NCBI GenBank assembly: GCA_023313575.1
Contig: JAJTTP010000016.1
Location: 496,001-560,000, forward strand
Length of the DNA stretch: 64,000 nt
DNA from: Eutypella sp. D-1
Taxonomy: Eukaryota > Ascomycota > Sordariomycetes > Xylariales > Diatrypaceae
Direction: 5' to 3'
Positions 12,616 to 24,714 of this stretch are shown in pieces. Below the pieces are notes generated by a model. It searched no databases. It was given only the letters and a program-made list of their open reading frames with translations, and was not told the origin of the DNA. The position numbers and the translations under genes were made by a program. Each line of letters starts with the position of its first letter. Position 1 is the first letter of the stretch.

Positions 12616-13684
12616 ATGGACCAGTCTAGGATGGGATACGGCGGCCGCAGAGGCATTAAATTGGGCAACATTATCGGTGACCCATTTGCCCTAGCCACAC
12701 TATCTATCGCTTTGGTAAGTAATCTGATCATGTTCTTCCAATGTGCTGCCGATGCGCGTTGCCTTCGTGCTGCTAATTACTCCTCATACAGCTCGCGTGG
12801 ATAATAGCATTTATTTCCAGCATCATTGGCCAGATAGAAGCCCGAGACCCCGAGATCAGGGATAAAATCTTTACCTATCCCCCTTTCGCGTGGTGGTCTG
12901 TCGTTTACATGCTTTTCATGATTGGCGGCGTCTTCATCGTGGTAGCTGCCGACGTCGTCCAGACCTACCACGTTGCCATTGTCGGTTATCTGGCCTGCGG
13001 CCTTGTTCTCACAACATCCTCGGTTAACAACTTGCTGTACACGTTCAGTGGAGCCCGTCAGGCCGCCGCGGCTGGGTTCATGCTGCTTTCTATGGTTTTG
13101 GTAAGCGCATTCCGACATGATGGAAGCAATCGCCATATGGTAACCGTGCACGTCTGGCTAACTGTTACCTATAGACCGTGTGGATATTCTACTTTGGATC
13201 CGCGCCTAATGGAAAGGCCCGGGCCTACATTGACTCCTTCGCACTGCAGAAGGAGTCTGCCACAAATAGGCAAACGATGAACGGTGGATACGGTGGTTAC
13301 GGTGGTCGCCCGGTTACATCCACCTCGGTGCAGCCGCCTCAGATGTACACGTCTGCGCAGCTCAACGGTTTCGAGAATCCTTCTCCGGTGGGTGGCATGA
13401 GTGGTAACGCGCTACAAAATGCTGGACCGGCACCAACATATACCTCCCAGGTCAAATCACCATCGCCTCCCCAAAACGAGCCCGAGATTGCGCAACCAAC
13501 GGAGTACCCGTATAAGGCGAAGGCCATCTACAGCTATACGGCGAACCCCGAAGATGCGAACGAAATCTCCTTCTCGAAGGGTGAGATGTTGGACGTCAGT
13601 GACGTTAGTGGCCGGTGGTGGCAAGCGCGGAAAGCAGACGGCACTACGGGCATTGCCCCTAGCAACTACCTCATTTTATTATGA
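12616..13684 (+). CDS. sho1: Osmosensor SHO1 (four-TM, SH3 domain)
   Basis: Plasma-membrane osmosensor and scaffold of the HOG MAP-kinase branch; it also feeds invasive-growth signalling. Exons are 12616-12714, 12792-13100 and 13175-13684, with introns of 77 and 74 nt (GTAAGT..CAG, GTAAGC..TAG). The product is 305 aa. The N-terminus carries the family signature [21 protein letters not shown]. Four membrane helices follow in about residues 25-145 ([70 protein letters not shown]). A Gly/Tyr/Pro/Ser-rich linker then leads to a C-terminal SH3 domain (about 249-305) with ALYDY-like [28 protein letters not shown] and the final LILL. In yeast this SH3 binds the Pbs2 MAPKK. I chose the ATG at 12616 because homologues begin close to this point; 12574 is a 14-codon in-frame alternative. 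Confidence 0.95.
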
Positions 13685-14369
13685 GCGGATGAGCAGGGAG
13701 AGTGTTCTCTTAAAATTCGGTCTTTACGCGGCGCACAGTTCTTACGACGGTCGGTTATGGGAAGGGTTTTTAACCACATGGGGCGTAAAGGTTACCTCAG
13801 GATCTTCAGGCCGCTTTAGTTGCTCGAACTTTTATACCGATTGTACTGCTTTTACTCTAAAAACCTTTTTTGTCTGTTCTGTTTTTTTTTTCAAAGGAGA
13901 AAACCAATCAGCTTTGCGAGTTCCAGGTTCGAGCCGAAGCGGCCCTTAAGTGTAGCAGCAACTGTGATGTTGGCAAATATTCAAGTTACAAGAAGTATAT
14001 ACGCATTTTTTTTACGAAATAAATCGTAATGAATCCAAAAAAAATGACGTCTAAATATACATGGTTCGCATGCGTAAAGGCCCAGGCTGCCGTGGTATAA
14101 AGGAGTCTTGAAATAAAGGCATAGGAAACAAAGATGCGGGCTGTCGAGTAGACAAGGCGATACATCTACTGTAGGTCCTTTGTCGTGATAACTGCCAAGT
14201 GGTTATATCGCATGGCGTAAGTATGGCAAGGTCTCACTCAAAAACATCATGGCTATGATGAGCTGAACTTGGTTTATCTATTATAGGTAATACGTTTTCA
14301 GTGATAAGTAAGGAAGAGAAGAGAGGAAAACACTTCCTATATATATATGAGCCACGGGCACAATCGAGA
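13685..14369. other. Intergenic, SHO1 to kinase-like gene
   Basis: Probable SHO1 3' UTR followed by the promoter of the kinase-like gene. T-rich (about 13868-13891) and A-rich (14034-14046) runs fit polyadenylation surroundings; AATAAA-like AAATAAA occurs near 14018 and 14112. No further gene is seen. Confidence 0.5.
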
Positions 14370-15962
14370 ATGGCGCGGGACCCCATGAACTTCGACGCAA
14401 TCAAGGACCTGTTCCAATCGCAGCGATACTTCGACTCCTCCGTACAGCGGTTCCCGCAGATCAAGGAGCTGTCGCACGGGGCGGAGGGGTTTTCCTTCCT
14501 GGTACACGAAGTCGACGCCTCCGGGCAACCGCTCCGCAAGCTCGCGGTCAAGTACGCGAAGCTGCCCGAGTGGGACGAGAAGCTGCGCATCGAATCCGAC
14601 TGGCTCCAGGTCCTCCGACATGCCCTGCACGTCGTCAACCCCGTCACGAATGTCGAGACCCACGGCTTCGGGAGGCCCGTGTTGGTCATGGAGTTCCTCG
14701 ATCATGGCCCCCTGAAGGATTTCCTTAATCGCGTGAAGGCGGCCCAGATCAGGATTCCGAATCTTATTCTTTGGCGGTTGCTGCTTTGCTGTAAGTAAAG
14801 AACAAAAGGAAAAGAAAAGAAAAGACGAAAAAAAGATTTCCTGATATGGGCCCTGCTTTCAGTATCCTCAATCCCCAGGGAGACCCGACTTAAGTTTGCT
14901 GACTTTCTGGTGTGTGTATCATGTAGTGACCAGGCTTGTCATAGGACTGGCTTATCCCCCGCCTGCACCCGTACAGCGCGAGACGATCCCGGCTGGTAAT
15001 CCTACGCCGCTTACTCTGATTCACGACGACTTGCACGGGGCGAACATCTTGATGTGTAAGTAGTAAAACAGGTCCCTGGTGGGAGTAATTCCGCCCCCCT
15101 TCGCCCGCTGGGCTGTATAAGCGTTTGTTGACTGACCTAACCTAACCTCAGGTACCGTGGACCCGAGCGACGGCGAGCATGATATCACACCGATTATCAA
15201 GGTAGAGAGGCGCTTCTCGTCGTTTCTGAGGTTCCTGAGGAGTAGTTAGTAGTCAGGGTGTATGCTGACGAAGAGCGCCAGGCCATTGACTTCGGTATGG
15301 CTCATGAGGAGGATTATGATCGGACGTATGTTTTATGAACCAGCCACCCGCAAACTCATCAACAGGATCATACCAAGTTTGCTGATTCATTCCTAATAGG
15401 CTCGGTCCTCATACGGGGATAGCGACGAATCTCTACCATATCGGTGTCGTAAGTCTTTCGCTTCGTTTCTTTCGAAATCCTAATTAAAGACGACAGAAAA
15501 GGAGAGGGGACAGGGGGGGTACGAGGCTTTTTTTCCTACCTGACTGTTCTCGAGCTGCTCGAAGAAAAAAACACTAACGCTTTTTTTCCCATACGAAAAT
15601 AATAGGTAATGCAATGGATATTCCGCTCATTCACAGGCGACCCGTTCGACCCTCTGAGCTTCCAGCAGGACCGGGAGCTGGACCCGGAGCTCGCGGGGCT
15701 CGTGGCGTCGTGTTTGAGCGCCGAGCCGCTGAACCGCCCCCTGTTGGCCCGGATGCTCGGGCGCTGCGAGGACGTCGTCGCGAACCGCACCGCCGACGAG
15801 TACCTCGGCTACGGCGACCAGGGTGTCCCCGAGCAGCCCGACGCCTTGGCCCACTTCGTCAAGACCCTTATGCTCAACGCCGCTGATACACGGCAGGACG
15901 AGGCCGCTGCTGATGCCGCGCGCCACACCGGCCCGGACCCCGCGCAGCCGCCGCCCGCATAG
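14370..15962 (+). CDS. Fungal protein-kinase-like protein with divergent catalytic loop
   Basis: Small protein with a protein-kinase fold, predicted as six exons: 14370-14790, 14927-15055, 15152-15201, 15282-15325, 15400-15448 and 15606-15962. All junctions have GT..AG ends and keep frame, giving 349 aa. Kinase landmarks are ordered correctly: KLAVKYAK with the candidate ATP-binding Lys61, RIESDW with a candidate partner Glu75, hinge-like LVMEFLDHGPL, catalytic loop HDDLHGANIL (173-182) and AIDFGMAHEE (201-210) with the DFG triplet. The loop differs from HRDLKPEN: the Lys is replaced by His, as in some aminoglycoside-phosphotransferase-like kinases. It retains Asp175 and Asn180, so activity is possible. 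The C-lobe is short and the tail is an Ala/Asp/Pro-rich stretch. Substrate is unknown. Exons 3-5 are only 44-50 nt, so their limits are the least certain part. Confidence 0.7.
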
Positions 15963-18153
15963 GACAACCGTGCTTGCGTGGATAGCCTGCCTGGTAGGAG
16001 TTGGGTTGGCGTGGAGGATGGGAGCATATATACGCAGCTGTCGTGTTTTTATTTTATTTTATTTTTCAATTAGATTGCATTACCTGCGCAACAAATCCTT
16101 TTACATTCCCTTGTACTGCTTCTCGCGTTAGTATTTACTGTATATTCAATACCTACCCCCCTTGACCGAACACGAGATGGGGAGTTTCTTTCCTTTGGCC
16201 GGCAGTATATACTGCCGAACTTCTTCGGGGAGTACGTTGGATTCCGGGAGTTGAGAAAATACTTAGCAATGATAGATCTAATATGCCCTTTCTTAGTTAT
16301 CCTTCTCGAAACTATTGCATGGGCTTTCCAGAGTCATTCGCACACAATACACAGGCTTTTCTTTGGGGTAGGGGTGGTCTTCAGGAGGGGGCCATATCAA
16401 TTCAATATGAGTTGAGGCTCCGTTCTTAGAGCTGTTGACTGTCATCGACTTATGTATATAGCATTCTTCCCAGTTGTTCCATGTTCCCGTGTGCGTTGGT
16501 GGCTCCAAGAAGGGTCGTCTCGTCTGGCTTGAAATTGACTACGTGAAATGTACCATGCCCGATAGATGTACCCATGCATATGGCCTATGTTGACGAGGCA
16601 TGAGATGAATATCGGGCCTAAAATTAATCTTGTTAGACTGAGCGTCGGAAGTTGAGAGATGCGGGAACTGGGATTAGTAGGGGATGGGGGGAGAAGGTTG
16701 AAAGGGCCACAGGTAAGTGGCGGAGGGCAGAGCGAGGACGATATCGTGATGGAGGTATGCACGCAATGGGATTGACTAGGGATACAAGATATATGTACGT
16801 GTGCATATAAGAGGGACCTGAATCACTGGCTCGCAGCAGTTACGCGGGCGTGCACAAGTCCATCCCGAACAGACGGAATTGGTTGGTCATGGGAGAACAG
16901 AGATATTGGTTATTCCTATACCCTCTCTGTCGTATGTAGAGTAAGGATGGGATTATTCCACTGTGGTGCGCACATGGGCGCGCGAAGCGGCTGTACGTCC
17001 TATTATGTACGTCCTGACTAGAATTCGTAGTGTGTAGTGGGGGGGGGGGGCGCACGTGGTGCACTGACTTCGCGTGCTACGCCCCGATTGCTCTGGGTAC
17101 TTGCGCCCCTGATGGGATTAAGATGGGGATGCTCTTCGAAGTCGAGCGGGAATATGTCCCAGAAGATGGAACATCTTCGTTGTGTGCCTGTGTGTGCCTC
17201 GATCAATACATTCGGTGCTACTGGGTATGCTGCTGGTCTGCACGTTCAACTCCCAGTGCGTGGAGCAGGGGCTCGCCGTTCATGGCGTGTCATGTGCACA
17301 CTCTCGAGGATATCAGAAGCTCGGCTGGGTTGCGAATTCGGTCGATGGCTCAGCCGGGGCTTGTACATGATCTCACTACCTGGAACTAGTGGTATATAGC
17401 CATCTATGTATCTATCTAACAACTATCAGCAGCACTATCCCCATGATCATTCATAGGATGGACCAGCCGTGCTAAGCGGGATAGCGCGGCCTTATTGTGT
17501 ATGCCGGCGCAGCAGGCACATATACGGATACACATCGGTAGATCGATGGAGATGCAGGCTGCTTAGTAACAGAAAGGCACCACAGACAGAGGAAGTCTTG
17601 TTGCGTCTTGTTGCGAACTTGACTGTCTGCTGAACCTATCCCATCTGCGCGTACGCGCCACGTCCCCGCTTCGCTTCTGCCGCTTGTCCGTCTGCGTGGG
17701 ATGGGAGTGGATAGATGTAGAAAGTAAGATGCGAGCCTTGGGTGTTCTGCTCAGGGTAAAATCCTTTGGCCCTGTACCTTTCTTATAAGCAGCGTAAACG
17801 ACAATTTGGAGGCATCCTCCCTACTCCCCTGGGCACCTCCGCGCAGATGATCGCGATCCCAAAATGATGACGCCGGGTAGCAACTGTAGCGGGTACGTTG
17901 AATCATATAACCATATATCTTTGCATTCGGGTGAGGCCGAGGCATCCGCCTGTTGTTTGATGTTACGTAGCTGGTTCATTAATCGTATCGCTTAGCGTGG
18001 GTTTGTTTCCGTTCATGTCGATCTGTCTCGTGTCGCGTTCATGATCCAATCTCGCCTGGTACAAATCATGATCACCCTGTTCGCTGGCTGCCACGACGCC
18101 CACATACCAAGACGTGTCGCAACACTCGGCTTCCTAGACTCCTCCGGCCTGGC
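15963..18153. other. Intergenic, kinase-like gene to SPC19 (3' ends converge)
   Basis: No gene recognised. Open frames (up to about 120 codons near 17030-17400) are shadows of each other in several frames with no domain or plausible splice extension. A G12 run lies at about 17039-17050. AT-rich blocks follow the kinase-like gene. I see nothing else. Confidence 0.45.
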
Positions 18154-18799
18154 TTAAGAAGCGGTGCTCTCGAGCCTCTTCCTGAGCTCCCTCTCCTTCT
18201 GCAGGACCTCGAGCTCGAGTCTCTCGACGCTGTACTTGAGCGCCTCCTTGCGCTGGCGGAGAGCTCTGGCCCTCAGTCGCGCCTCCGCATCGCCAGCGCC
18301 AGCTCTCCCCCCACCAGCTGCAGCCCTGGTGCTCTTCGGCGTCCTCTCCGCCTGTCTGCTGTGATGCTGGCGCTGGCCCTGTAGACGGCCCTGCTGCAGC
18401 TCTGAGCGGGCCTTGAGCGCATCGATCCGCCGCCCTTGCCGCTCGACGTGCGACTCGGCGCGGTCGAGCAGCACCGCAATTGCGGGGCCGATCTCGTCGC
18501 GCAGCGAGGCCTCGGCTGCTGCCAGGGAGGGCTGAGGGATGAGCTCATAATGCTGGATCAGAGTTAGACGGTAATTCCGTTTGGTGGCAGTTAGAGATGG
18601 AGGCTTGGGGATGAAGACGATGTATGGATGAAATGAGATGGGGTGAAATGTGACCTACCCTGACAGTCTTGAGAACGTTGATCAGCCGAGGGAAGTCCTC
18701 TACCCCTGCCCCGAGCGTCGATACGGACGACTCGAGGAAAGAGAGGGAGGTCCGCAACGAGCCCACACAGTCTCCGTAGGATGGTGTGTTGCCTGCCAT
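18154..18799 (-). CDS. spc19: DASH complex subunit Spc19
   Basis: Subunit of the DASH/Dam1 ring that couples kinetochores to microtubule plus ends. Exons are 18799-18659 and 18552-18154, with an intron GTAGGT..CCAG of 106 nt. The join reads LKTVRHYELIPQPSL and gives 179 aa. Family hallmarks are the N-terminal PSYGDCVGSLRTSLSFLESS, EDFPRLINVLKTVRHYELIP and the following LAAAEASLRDEIGPAIAVLL, then a long C-terminal coiled coil (RRIDALKARSELQQGRLQ; YSVERLELEVLQKERELRKR). An Ala/Gly/Arg-rich insert (TRAAAGGGRAGAGDAEARLR) lies between the coils. The ATG at 18799 gives the conserved N-terminus. High confidence. Confidence 0.92.
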
Positions 18800-20206
18800 T
18801 GGTGTTGCTATTGGGTATGTTTTGTGAATAAACTTCTTTATATATGATGTCAGATGTACGGGAATACCCCAGGACTGGGTTATCGGGTTATTAAGGTGGG
18901 TTTGTTTACTTTCAGAGAGTGCCCCTGTATATACATATATGTCGTAAGGCCGAACAATCCTTATCCTTATCGATATTAAGCTATTTGGTGGGCCGTCTTT
19001 CAACCTGGGGCAGCTACGCCGGCGTCGCTCCTTCCAGGTTATCCAGGCCCGAACCCTAAAGTGTCTTAGCATCCTTTAAACCCAGCTATCAGATGGCGCT
19101 AATGCAAGGGGCTAGACAATAGGTGGGAATCTGGGGATCCAAAGCTTGGACAACGTCAAAGGAAGGAGGAAGGCGTTACCTAGTATGATGTTATTAACTT
19201 CACTCCCTCTTAAAGTAATGCTTCACATGATGCTTCACAGCGTAAAATACTTGCTCCTATTATTGATTCTTATGTAAGTCACATCCTCACAACCATCCTC
19301 CTACCACTTGCACTCCACGAAAAGGAAATCATACATACACAACTCGCCTCCATGGAATTCAAACCCCCCTACTCCCTTTGTTCTGTATCATTGCTGTTCT
19401 TTATATAATGCTTAGCTCCTATATATAAAAGAGGTATGTCACTATTTAAATGTACTATGATATCTGAGGTACTGGAAATATGTTCAAATATCTAATGGCC
19501 TAGCTGGATGCTGGACCTCCAGTCACTATGGACATGAGCAGGATCTTAAGCAGAGCTCGAAGTGAGCAGAACAGGATAGAAACTAGGAAATCTCATTTTT
19601 GTGTTTCGATACAAGAAAGAGGTTCCTGCCTTATTAGCAACAATGTCTGCCTAGACCAAGAAGCTGGTCTAGCCATCTCCATAGATTGATACTGAGATGT
19701 ATTGTAATATACAGCATGATGTCAATACTTCTATCTACACTGTGCTAGTAATGGACTGGGAATATATCGACCGGTACCTAGGTAGACATGTAATAATCAT
19801 TACATTAAATGGATGTGATGGAGGTCAACCATAAGTAGGAGGCTGCCTATCCTGCAAACGAAATCGATGCAACCTGTACATGCCTTCCCATTATGATTCT
19901 CCACATTGTCGTTGAGAAACCTCGAGTATCATAACCTGCCCGTAAACTGGCCCGGCGTAAACACAGAAAAGCATTGGTGTCTAGCCCGACCGCGCTTCCT
20001 ATTTGCACCAACTTCCAACCTTGTTAACCTTCACAAATTTATTTTGGTATACCTACCTTCACCAAAAGAAACACGAGATCACGCTTCTGTCGCGTAGATC
20101 TTGTTTTCCCTTCTTCATGCCTATCCCTATGAGGCGTTCTGTTTACAACCACCGGTACTACTATTATACTAGGAATCCAACCCCAAGGGGCACTGCTGTC
20201 CCTAAG
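18800..20206. other. AT-rich intergenic region, SPC19 to 20.2-kb gene (divergent)
   Basis: Upstream DNA shared by two divergent genes. The middle (about 19200-19880) is AT-rich with no sustained open frame, compatible with decayed repeat DNA or simple promoter sequence. A palindromic TACCTAGGTA motif lies at about 19776-19785. In-frame open sequence extends upstream of 20207 (an ATG at about 20117), so the 20.2-kb gene could start earlier. Confidence 0.4.
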
Positions 20207-21161
20207 ATGGCGTCTGACTCTTCCCGGGTTGACAAGGAGAGAGTCTCTCTCTGCAGTACACAAACCCGCAGACCAGATGACTACATGCGGATCTCATCTG
20301 ATTATTTCCTACCGGACTTCGGTGATCTGGAGGCCATCGTCCACGATGAGTGGGCCACATTCACTCAGGTAAAGCGCCCACCCCTACAACCCTTTTATTC
20401 ACACCGAATCCTTCACCCCTCTATTCACCTCTCCTATATTTTCGCGAGGTTTCAATCGCTTCTACCTTACATTTCATCTTGTATCTCCGATGTTTATCTT
20501 ATCAAGGATTGAAGATCGCTTCAAATGAAAAATGGCTAATTCTGGGCAACCATATCCGCACAAATAGAGAACGGTTAAACTCATGCGTGCCGACAAGCTC
20601 TCTGCTCCAGCAATGACTACCAAGATCATGCATGACTTCGGCCAGAAGGCTATGGAAAAAGTCGGCGGCCAAATCAATTCCCTCGCAGCTGACGAGGAGC
20701 TTCACCGTGGCACCTTCTACCGCGACCCAGACCACGTCTACAATCCCGAGGTTGACTCTGATCCCCACTCGGAGGGCAAGCTAGCGATGTCCCTGCGCGC
20801 CGACGTGGAGTTCTACCGTTCCGCTTTCTCCATGGCCAAGCGTGTCGAGGACCAGAAGTGGGAGCTTCATCTGATCGATGTTCCCAACTTCTCCGAACCG
20901 AAGCGCTCTACGACTCTCGATCCCGACTTGCCTATCTTGGCAATGCACCCGATTGACCAAGAGAACCTCAAGGCCGACTTGACATCCGAATTCTTCGACT
21001 TCGATGACATGGAAGGACAGACAGAGGAAGAAGAGCAGGAATCTATTCATCGGGATGAGGCTGCGTACAAGGCCATGTGCCTTAGAGAAGCCCTCGAGAG
21101 GGCTGCGGCGGCGGCGGAGAATGGTACCTCTGAGACTGAGATGGAGCCTGAGTACTGGTAG
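20207..21161 (+). CDS. Uncharacterised acidic fungal protein
   Basis: I do not recognise the family. Predicted exons are 20207-20368 and 20568-21161, with a 199-nt intron (GTAAAG..AATAG). The join reads WATFTQRTVKLMRADK in frame and gives 251 aa. The protein is hydrophilic, with no signal peptide or membrane helix. N-terminal text DDYMRISSDYFLPDFGDLEAI looks conserved. The central part is mixed (EELHRGTFYRDPDHVYNPEVD; RVEDQKWELHLIDVP). The C-terminal 70 residues are very acidic (DFDDMEGQTEEEEQE) and end in an Ala-rich helix and TEMEPEYW. Codon use and a long second exon without stops support a real gene. An in-frame ATG at about 20117 would add a basic, Tyr-rich N-terminus. The long intron makes the first exon less certain than the second. 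Confidence 0.55.
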
Positions 21162-23212
21162 GATAGAAGACGACAGGAGATAGCTGGCGATATACCTGGC
21201 TGGGTATATACTGGATGTATTTCAGTGGCAGGCGCTGGAGTTCGGAGAACGGAGGAGTTCAGGATTTCATTTGGAGACATGATACCCACTGTACACAATC
21301 GAGAGATTTGGATCTCGATATGTCTGCCCATCGCTGGTTCGTTTCAGATACTCATCAATGAAAACCTCATTGCCAATTAACATACACTGCCTGCTTATCT
21401 GATGGTGATTTGTGTGAATGGACTAATTAAACAGATACGTGTACACCATAACGGTCTCGTAATCAGAGCCAACCTGCCTAGATAATAGACATGATAAAGG
21501 ATCTATATAAACTCCATGTGTGAACTGGGGGGCTTCTTGGTCCGTAGTATCAGGTTACTCTCCGTTCAATGACTGTCAATACCTTAGTGTAGTCGATGGA
21601 CACTAGCTAGCTAGGCATCCACTTTCAGTGACTTCTGCTTGAACTGCTCGAAAGATGAGCTCCACTCCAAAGAACAGATTTACTCCTTTGTTTGTACTAT
21701 TCTGGGAAGAAACATGCCTTGTTCCAATGTGGCATGGCATTATCCTTTTTATTTCCACGCTACCCTCTTACAGCAATTATATACATAAATAGTGATGAGG
21801 ATCTTCGCATGAAAGGAATAAAAAAGAAAACATGTTAAAAGGAGAGGGGGAAAAAAGAAACAGGAAGAAGAAGACTTTCTGTTATATCATCCTCAGAACG
21901 AAATCCTGATCTTCATAACATGAGGGTTCCAAGAAGAGCAGTCCTGTAGTCATCACTGGATGATTTAACCACTCGGCTAGAATAGCCAAGTAGGAAATTG
22001 TTAAGAGGGCGAGCTCTAAATCACGTTTTAATTACCTAGATGCCCGGAAATTGGCCCTATGGCAGGTGTAATGCCAAATTTTATGGTACGTATTCTTTTG
22101 TTTATCCATTGTTTAGCATGATGTTGTGTTGAATAATACCACGAAGGAAAGTAGATGTACCTCCGTAGCTTCAGACTGCTGGGTGATAACGTCATCGTAG
22201 TAAAAGTTGTTGCCTTAGAGATATGGTAGGCACTGGGAAACTGTTAAAAACATTATTTTCCTACCCCATTTTTTTGAGTGCTTTTCCAAGGCCATGTAGT
22301 AAACGTTGTGTGCCATCGTTGTTATCACCCATCGACACTAAGACTGGTCAAACGTGATTCTCGGGTTATTTGTGCTATTTGTGAGCTCTTTGTTATTCAT
22401 GTTATAGCAAAGAGATCGAATGCCAAGGTATCTCCTTTCTTAGTTTAACCCTCGAGATAAGCATACTCCCTTGTCGGACTAATCATAAAGAACATGCATT
22501 TGGTACATGAGAAAACAATGGCATTGCTATAGCTTCCTTTGCCAACGTCAGCAGATGCAATCGAGAAGGCGTCTTTCCAAGGATTTCGGTGTTTTATTTT
22601 GTTCCCAGATACTTGGCAATCAAGACCTCCTACTAAGTGTGTACACCTATTATGCCGTCGTCTACAATGACCCCATCGCTGAATCATGAGGTTCTTTTTT
22701 CAGCTATCTCAATCGTTCCGGTTCAGCCTAGTGCAGACGTGGTATGTTTCTATTCTTCTAGATCTATTTGCTACTGCTCTTTATTACTTGCCCGATATAC
22801 TGAATGCACCTGTTCGATGGAGAATACCATAGGATGACAACATGAAACCGATGGATGAATCCCCTAAGAAGTTGTTCGTGAGCGTTCCTATCCAAGCCCT
22901 TTCACGACGCCTACCATCAATTGATACCTTCTTCATCCCCGAGTCAAGTGTACAGAGCACAAAGATGCTGTGTGGGCCCGTCTACCTGCGCCATACTGTA
23001 CAAGACAGACATATAAGGGGCATGTTGGGTCGACTTGAAGGTGAAGTGTCTGTAGCAGATCAAGCACCAGAAACACAACAACCGGACTATTTCCAAGAAC
23101 GAAATAGCCACTCAGCCTCTCCCCACAACGCGTATACCCCAAGTTTTCCCCAACTTCCCCAGGTTTTCGGATCTTGTTTTTCGAGCGGCGCTAACGTGTT
23201 AGTCTCTACATC
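21162..23212. other. Intergenic, 20.2-kb gene to zinc-ribbon gene
   Basis: AT-rich, with purine-rich tracts around 21820-21880. An open frame at 22842-23309 (+) runs through the start of the next gene in another frame and has no recognisable domain; I treat it as leader DNA of that gene. Nothing else is supported. Confidence 0.4.
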
Positions 23213-23638
23213 ATGGCTCCTACTAGCTCCTCCAACCCTTCCACCACTGCCTCCTTTAAGGCTCAACAGCGCGCCGGCGATAAGGCGCCCGTCCAGTATG
23301 TCTCCCTAGCGCAGGTAACCTACAATAGCCCGCCACCGCCATCCGCTCCACGACAGCCGCTCAAATTCAACTACACCGAGCTGCCAAATTCTCAACCTCG
23401 CGCGGCGAACAACCCGCCTCAGAAAGACAGACTCACGAAGGCAAATGAGAACTACGCCGATGATCTAGGGCCTTCCGGGATCGTGGGCATTGACGGAACT
23501 GGCCGCAAATCTCCGGACGGTCAGAAAAGCAGCGATCTGGGTCAGTGCCAGACCGGCCCTACCTGTGGGACCTGCGGCAGCGCCTTGAGCTTCGCGGAGA
23601 TCGGAGGCTTTTGCCAGAGCTGTGGCTACGCTACGTAA
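23213..23638 (+). CDS. Small protein with C-terminal zinc ribbon
   Basis: Single-exon gene for a 141-aa hydrophilic protein. The N-terminal two-thirds is Ser/Pro/Asn-rich and probably disordered (NSPPPPSAPRQPLKFNYTELPN). A segment ANENYADDLGPSGIVGIDGTG precedes the C-terminal ribbon, CGTCGSALSFAEIGGFCQSCGYAT, which has two CxxC knuckles about 15 residues apart that could bind one zinc ion. An extra Cys pair (GQCQTGPTC) lies just before it. No signal peptide or membrane helix is seen. I do not know the family or function. The coding-like composition, the terminal metal-binding motif and the good ATG context after a CT-rich stretch argue for a real gene. Confidence 0.65.
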   Translation: MAPTSSSNPSTTASFKAQQRAGDKAPVQYVSLAQVTYNSPPPPSAPRQPLKFNYTELPNSQPRAANNPPQKDRLTKANENYADDLGPSGIVGIDGTGRKSPDGQKSSDLGQCQTGPTCGTCGSALSFAEIGGFCQSCGYAT

Positions 23639-24714
23639 ACTCAAGCGAAAGGTGGGTAGGTGCTAATGCACTGCTCTGAGTCCGAGATGCGGCCTCCGAG
23701 CCCTCTATATGTGGCTGTGAATGTAAAATTGGCGGCCTAGTAATTGGTGAGTGGAAGTATTACGAATGTTTCCTCTTATATATATAGATAATGTAAGTGT
23801 TTCTTGCTCGCAAATCATACTAATCAATACTTCCTGTGTGCGGGCAATTGAGTATGGGTGAATGAGATATCCCATTCATGTGAACGCATCTTGGGTCTAG
23901 GGACGTAAGGACTTTAATGTTTAGATGCTCATGGGACTCACGCCCTAAAAGCGACCGTGACGAATGCTTTGGTATTACGGGCCCTTGGAATAGGCCGAAA
24001 CCCCTTTTTACCGATGTGTATCGAGGCGTCGGTGTCGTGTAGCAGAAGGGAATGAAAGCTGGTTGATCCTTCCGTTCTGACATGGTTCTCAGTGACTGAG
24101 GAGGGTCTCGGTGGATTTTCAAACACCGCACATGTCAAGAAAGCGACCCCAACCATCGCCAAAGAATACTTGAAATAGAGTTCCATTGATGGGATCCAGA
24201 ATTAGATGTGGCCCAGATTTGGATGGTTAGTGATTTGATATATGACCTAGCTCTCCAAGACAAGGGGCCTGTCATGGATTAGTTGGTCGCTAGCCACCCT
24301 CCTAGACTGTGGGGTAGGCCACCATTATGAGTTATCTCCGCATTTGGTATATGTGATCCTATAATACCACTATAGACAGGGTTCGGATCCGGGATCGATG
24401 ATTCGCCAGCCGGGATGATGGGTGGTTCCGGTTAGTGCTATGGAACACGGTACCTACACCACCCTCTGCCGGAGACGTATGAAAGAGATGGTTAGATGCG
24501 GGGTCTCCGCATGGCTAGCAAGGACCTGATAGACGATCATGACAATCGGGGAAAGACAGGGGCCGGAAGGTGGATGTGCGGGTGTGAGATCATTAAATAT
24601 GCCCATTCCCCCTTGGTCCTTGGGTCGATGAGATCTCCTTTGATCTTTCGGATATTCCCCAATTAGCTCAAGATCTTACCTACTACCCAATAACTGGTCC
24701 TATGATACTCAACT
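23639..24714. other. Intergenic, zinc-ribbon gene to MFS gene
   Basis: Probable 3' UTR (TATATATATAGATAA at about 23778) followed by the promoter of the transporter gene. A 103-codon minus-strand frame at 23820-24131 has no recognisable content. Nothing further is supported. Confidence 0.4.

Noticed and set aside
17030..17400. Three overlapping plus-strand frames of up to 120 codons
   Set aside because: All three frames are open together over the same DNA, which indicates a chance lack of stops; no domain is seen in any.
22842..23309. 155-codon frame before the zinc-ribbon gene
   Set aside because: It overlaps the start of the zinc-ribbon gene in another frame, and its second half is only the shifted translation of that gene.
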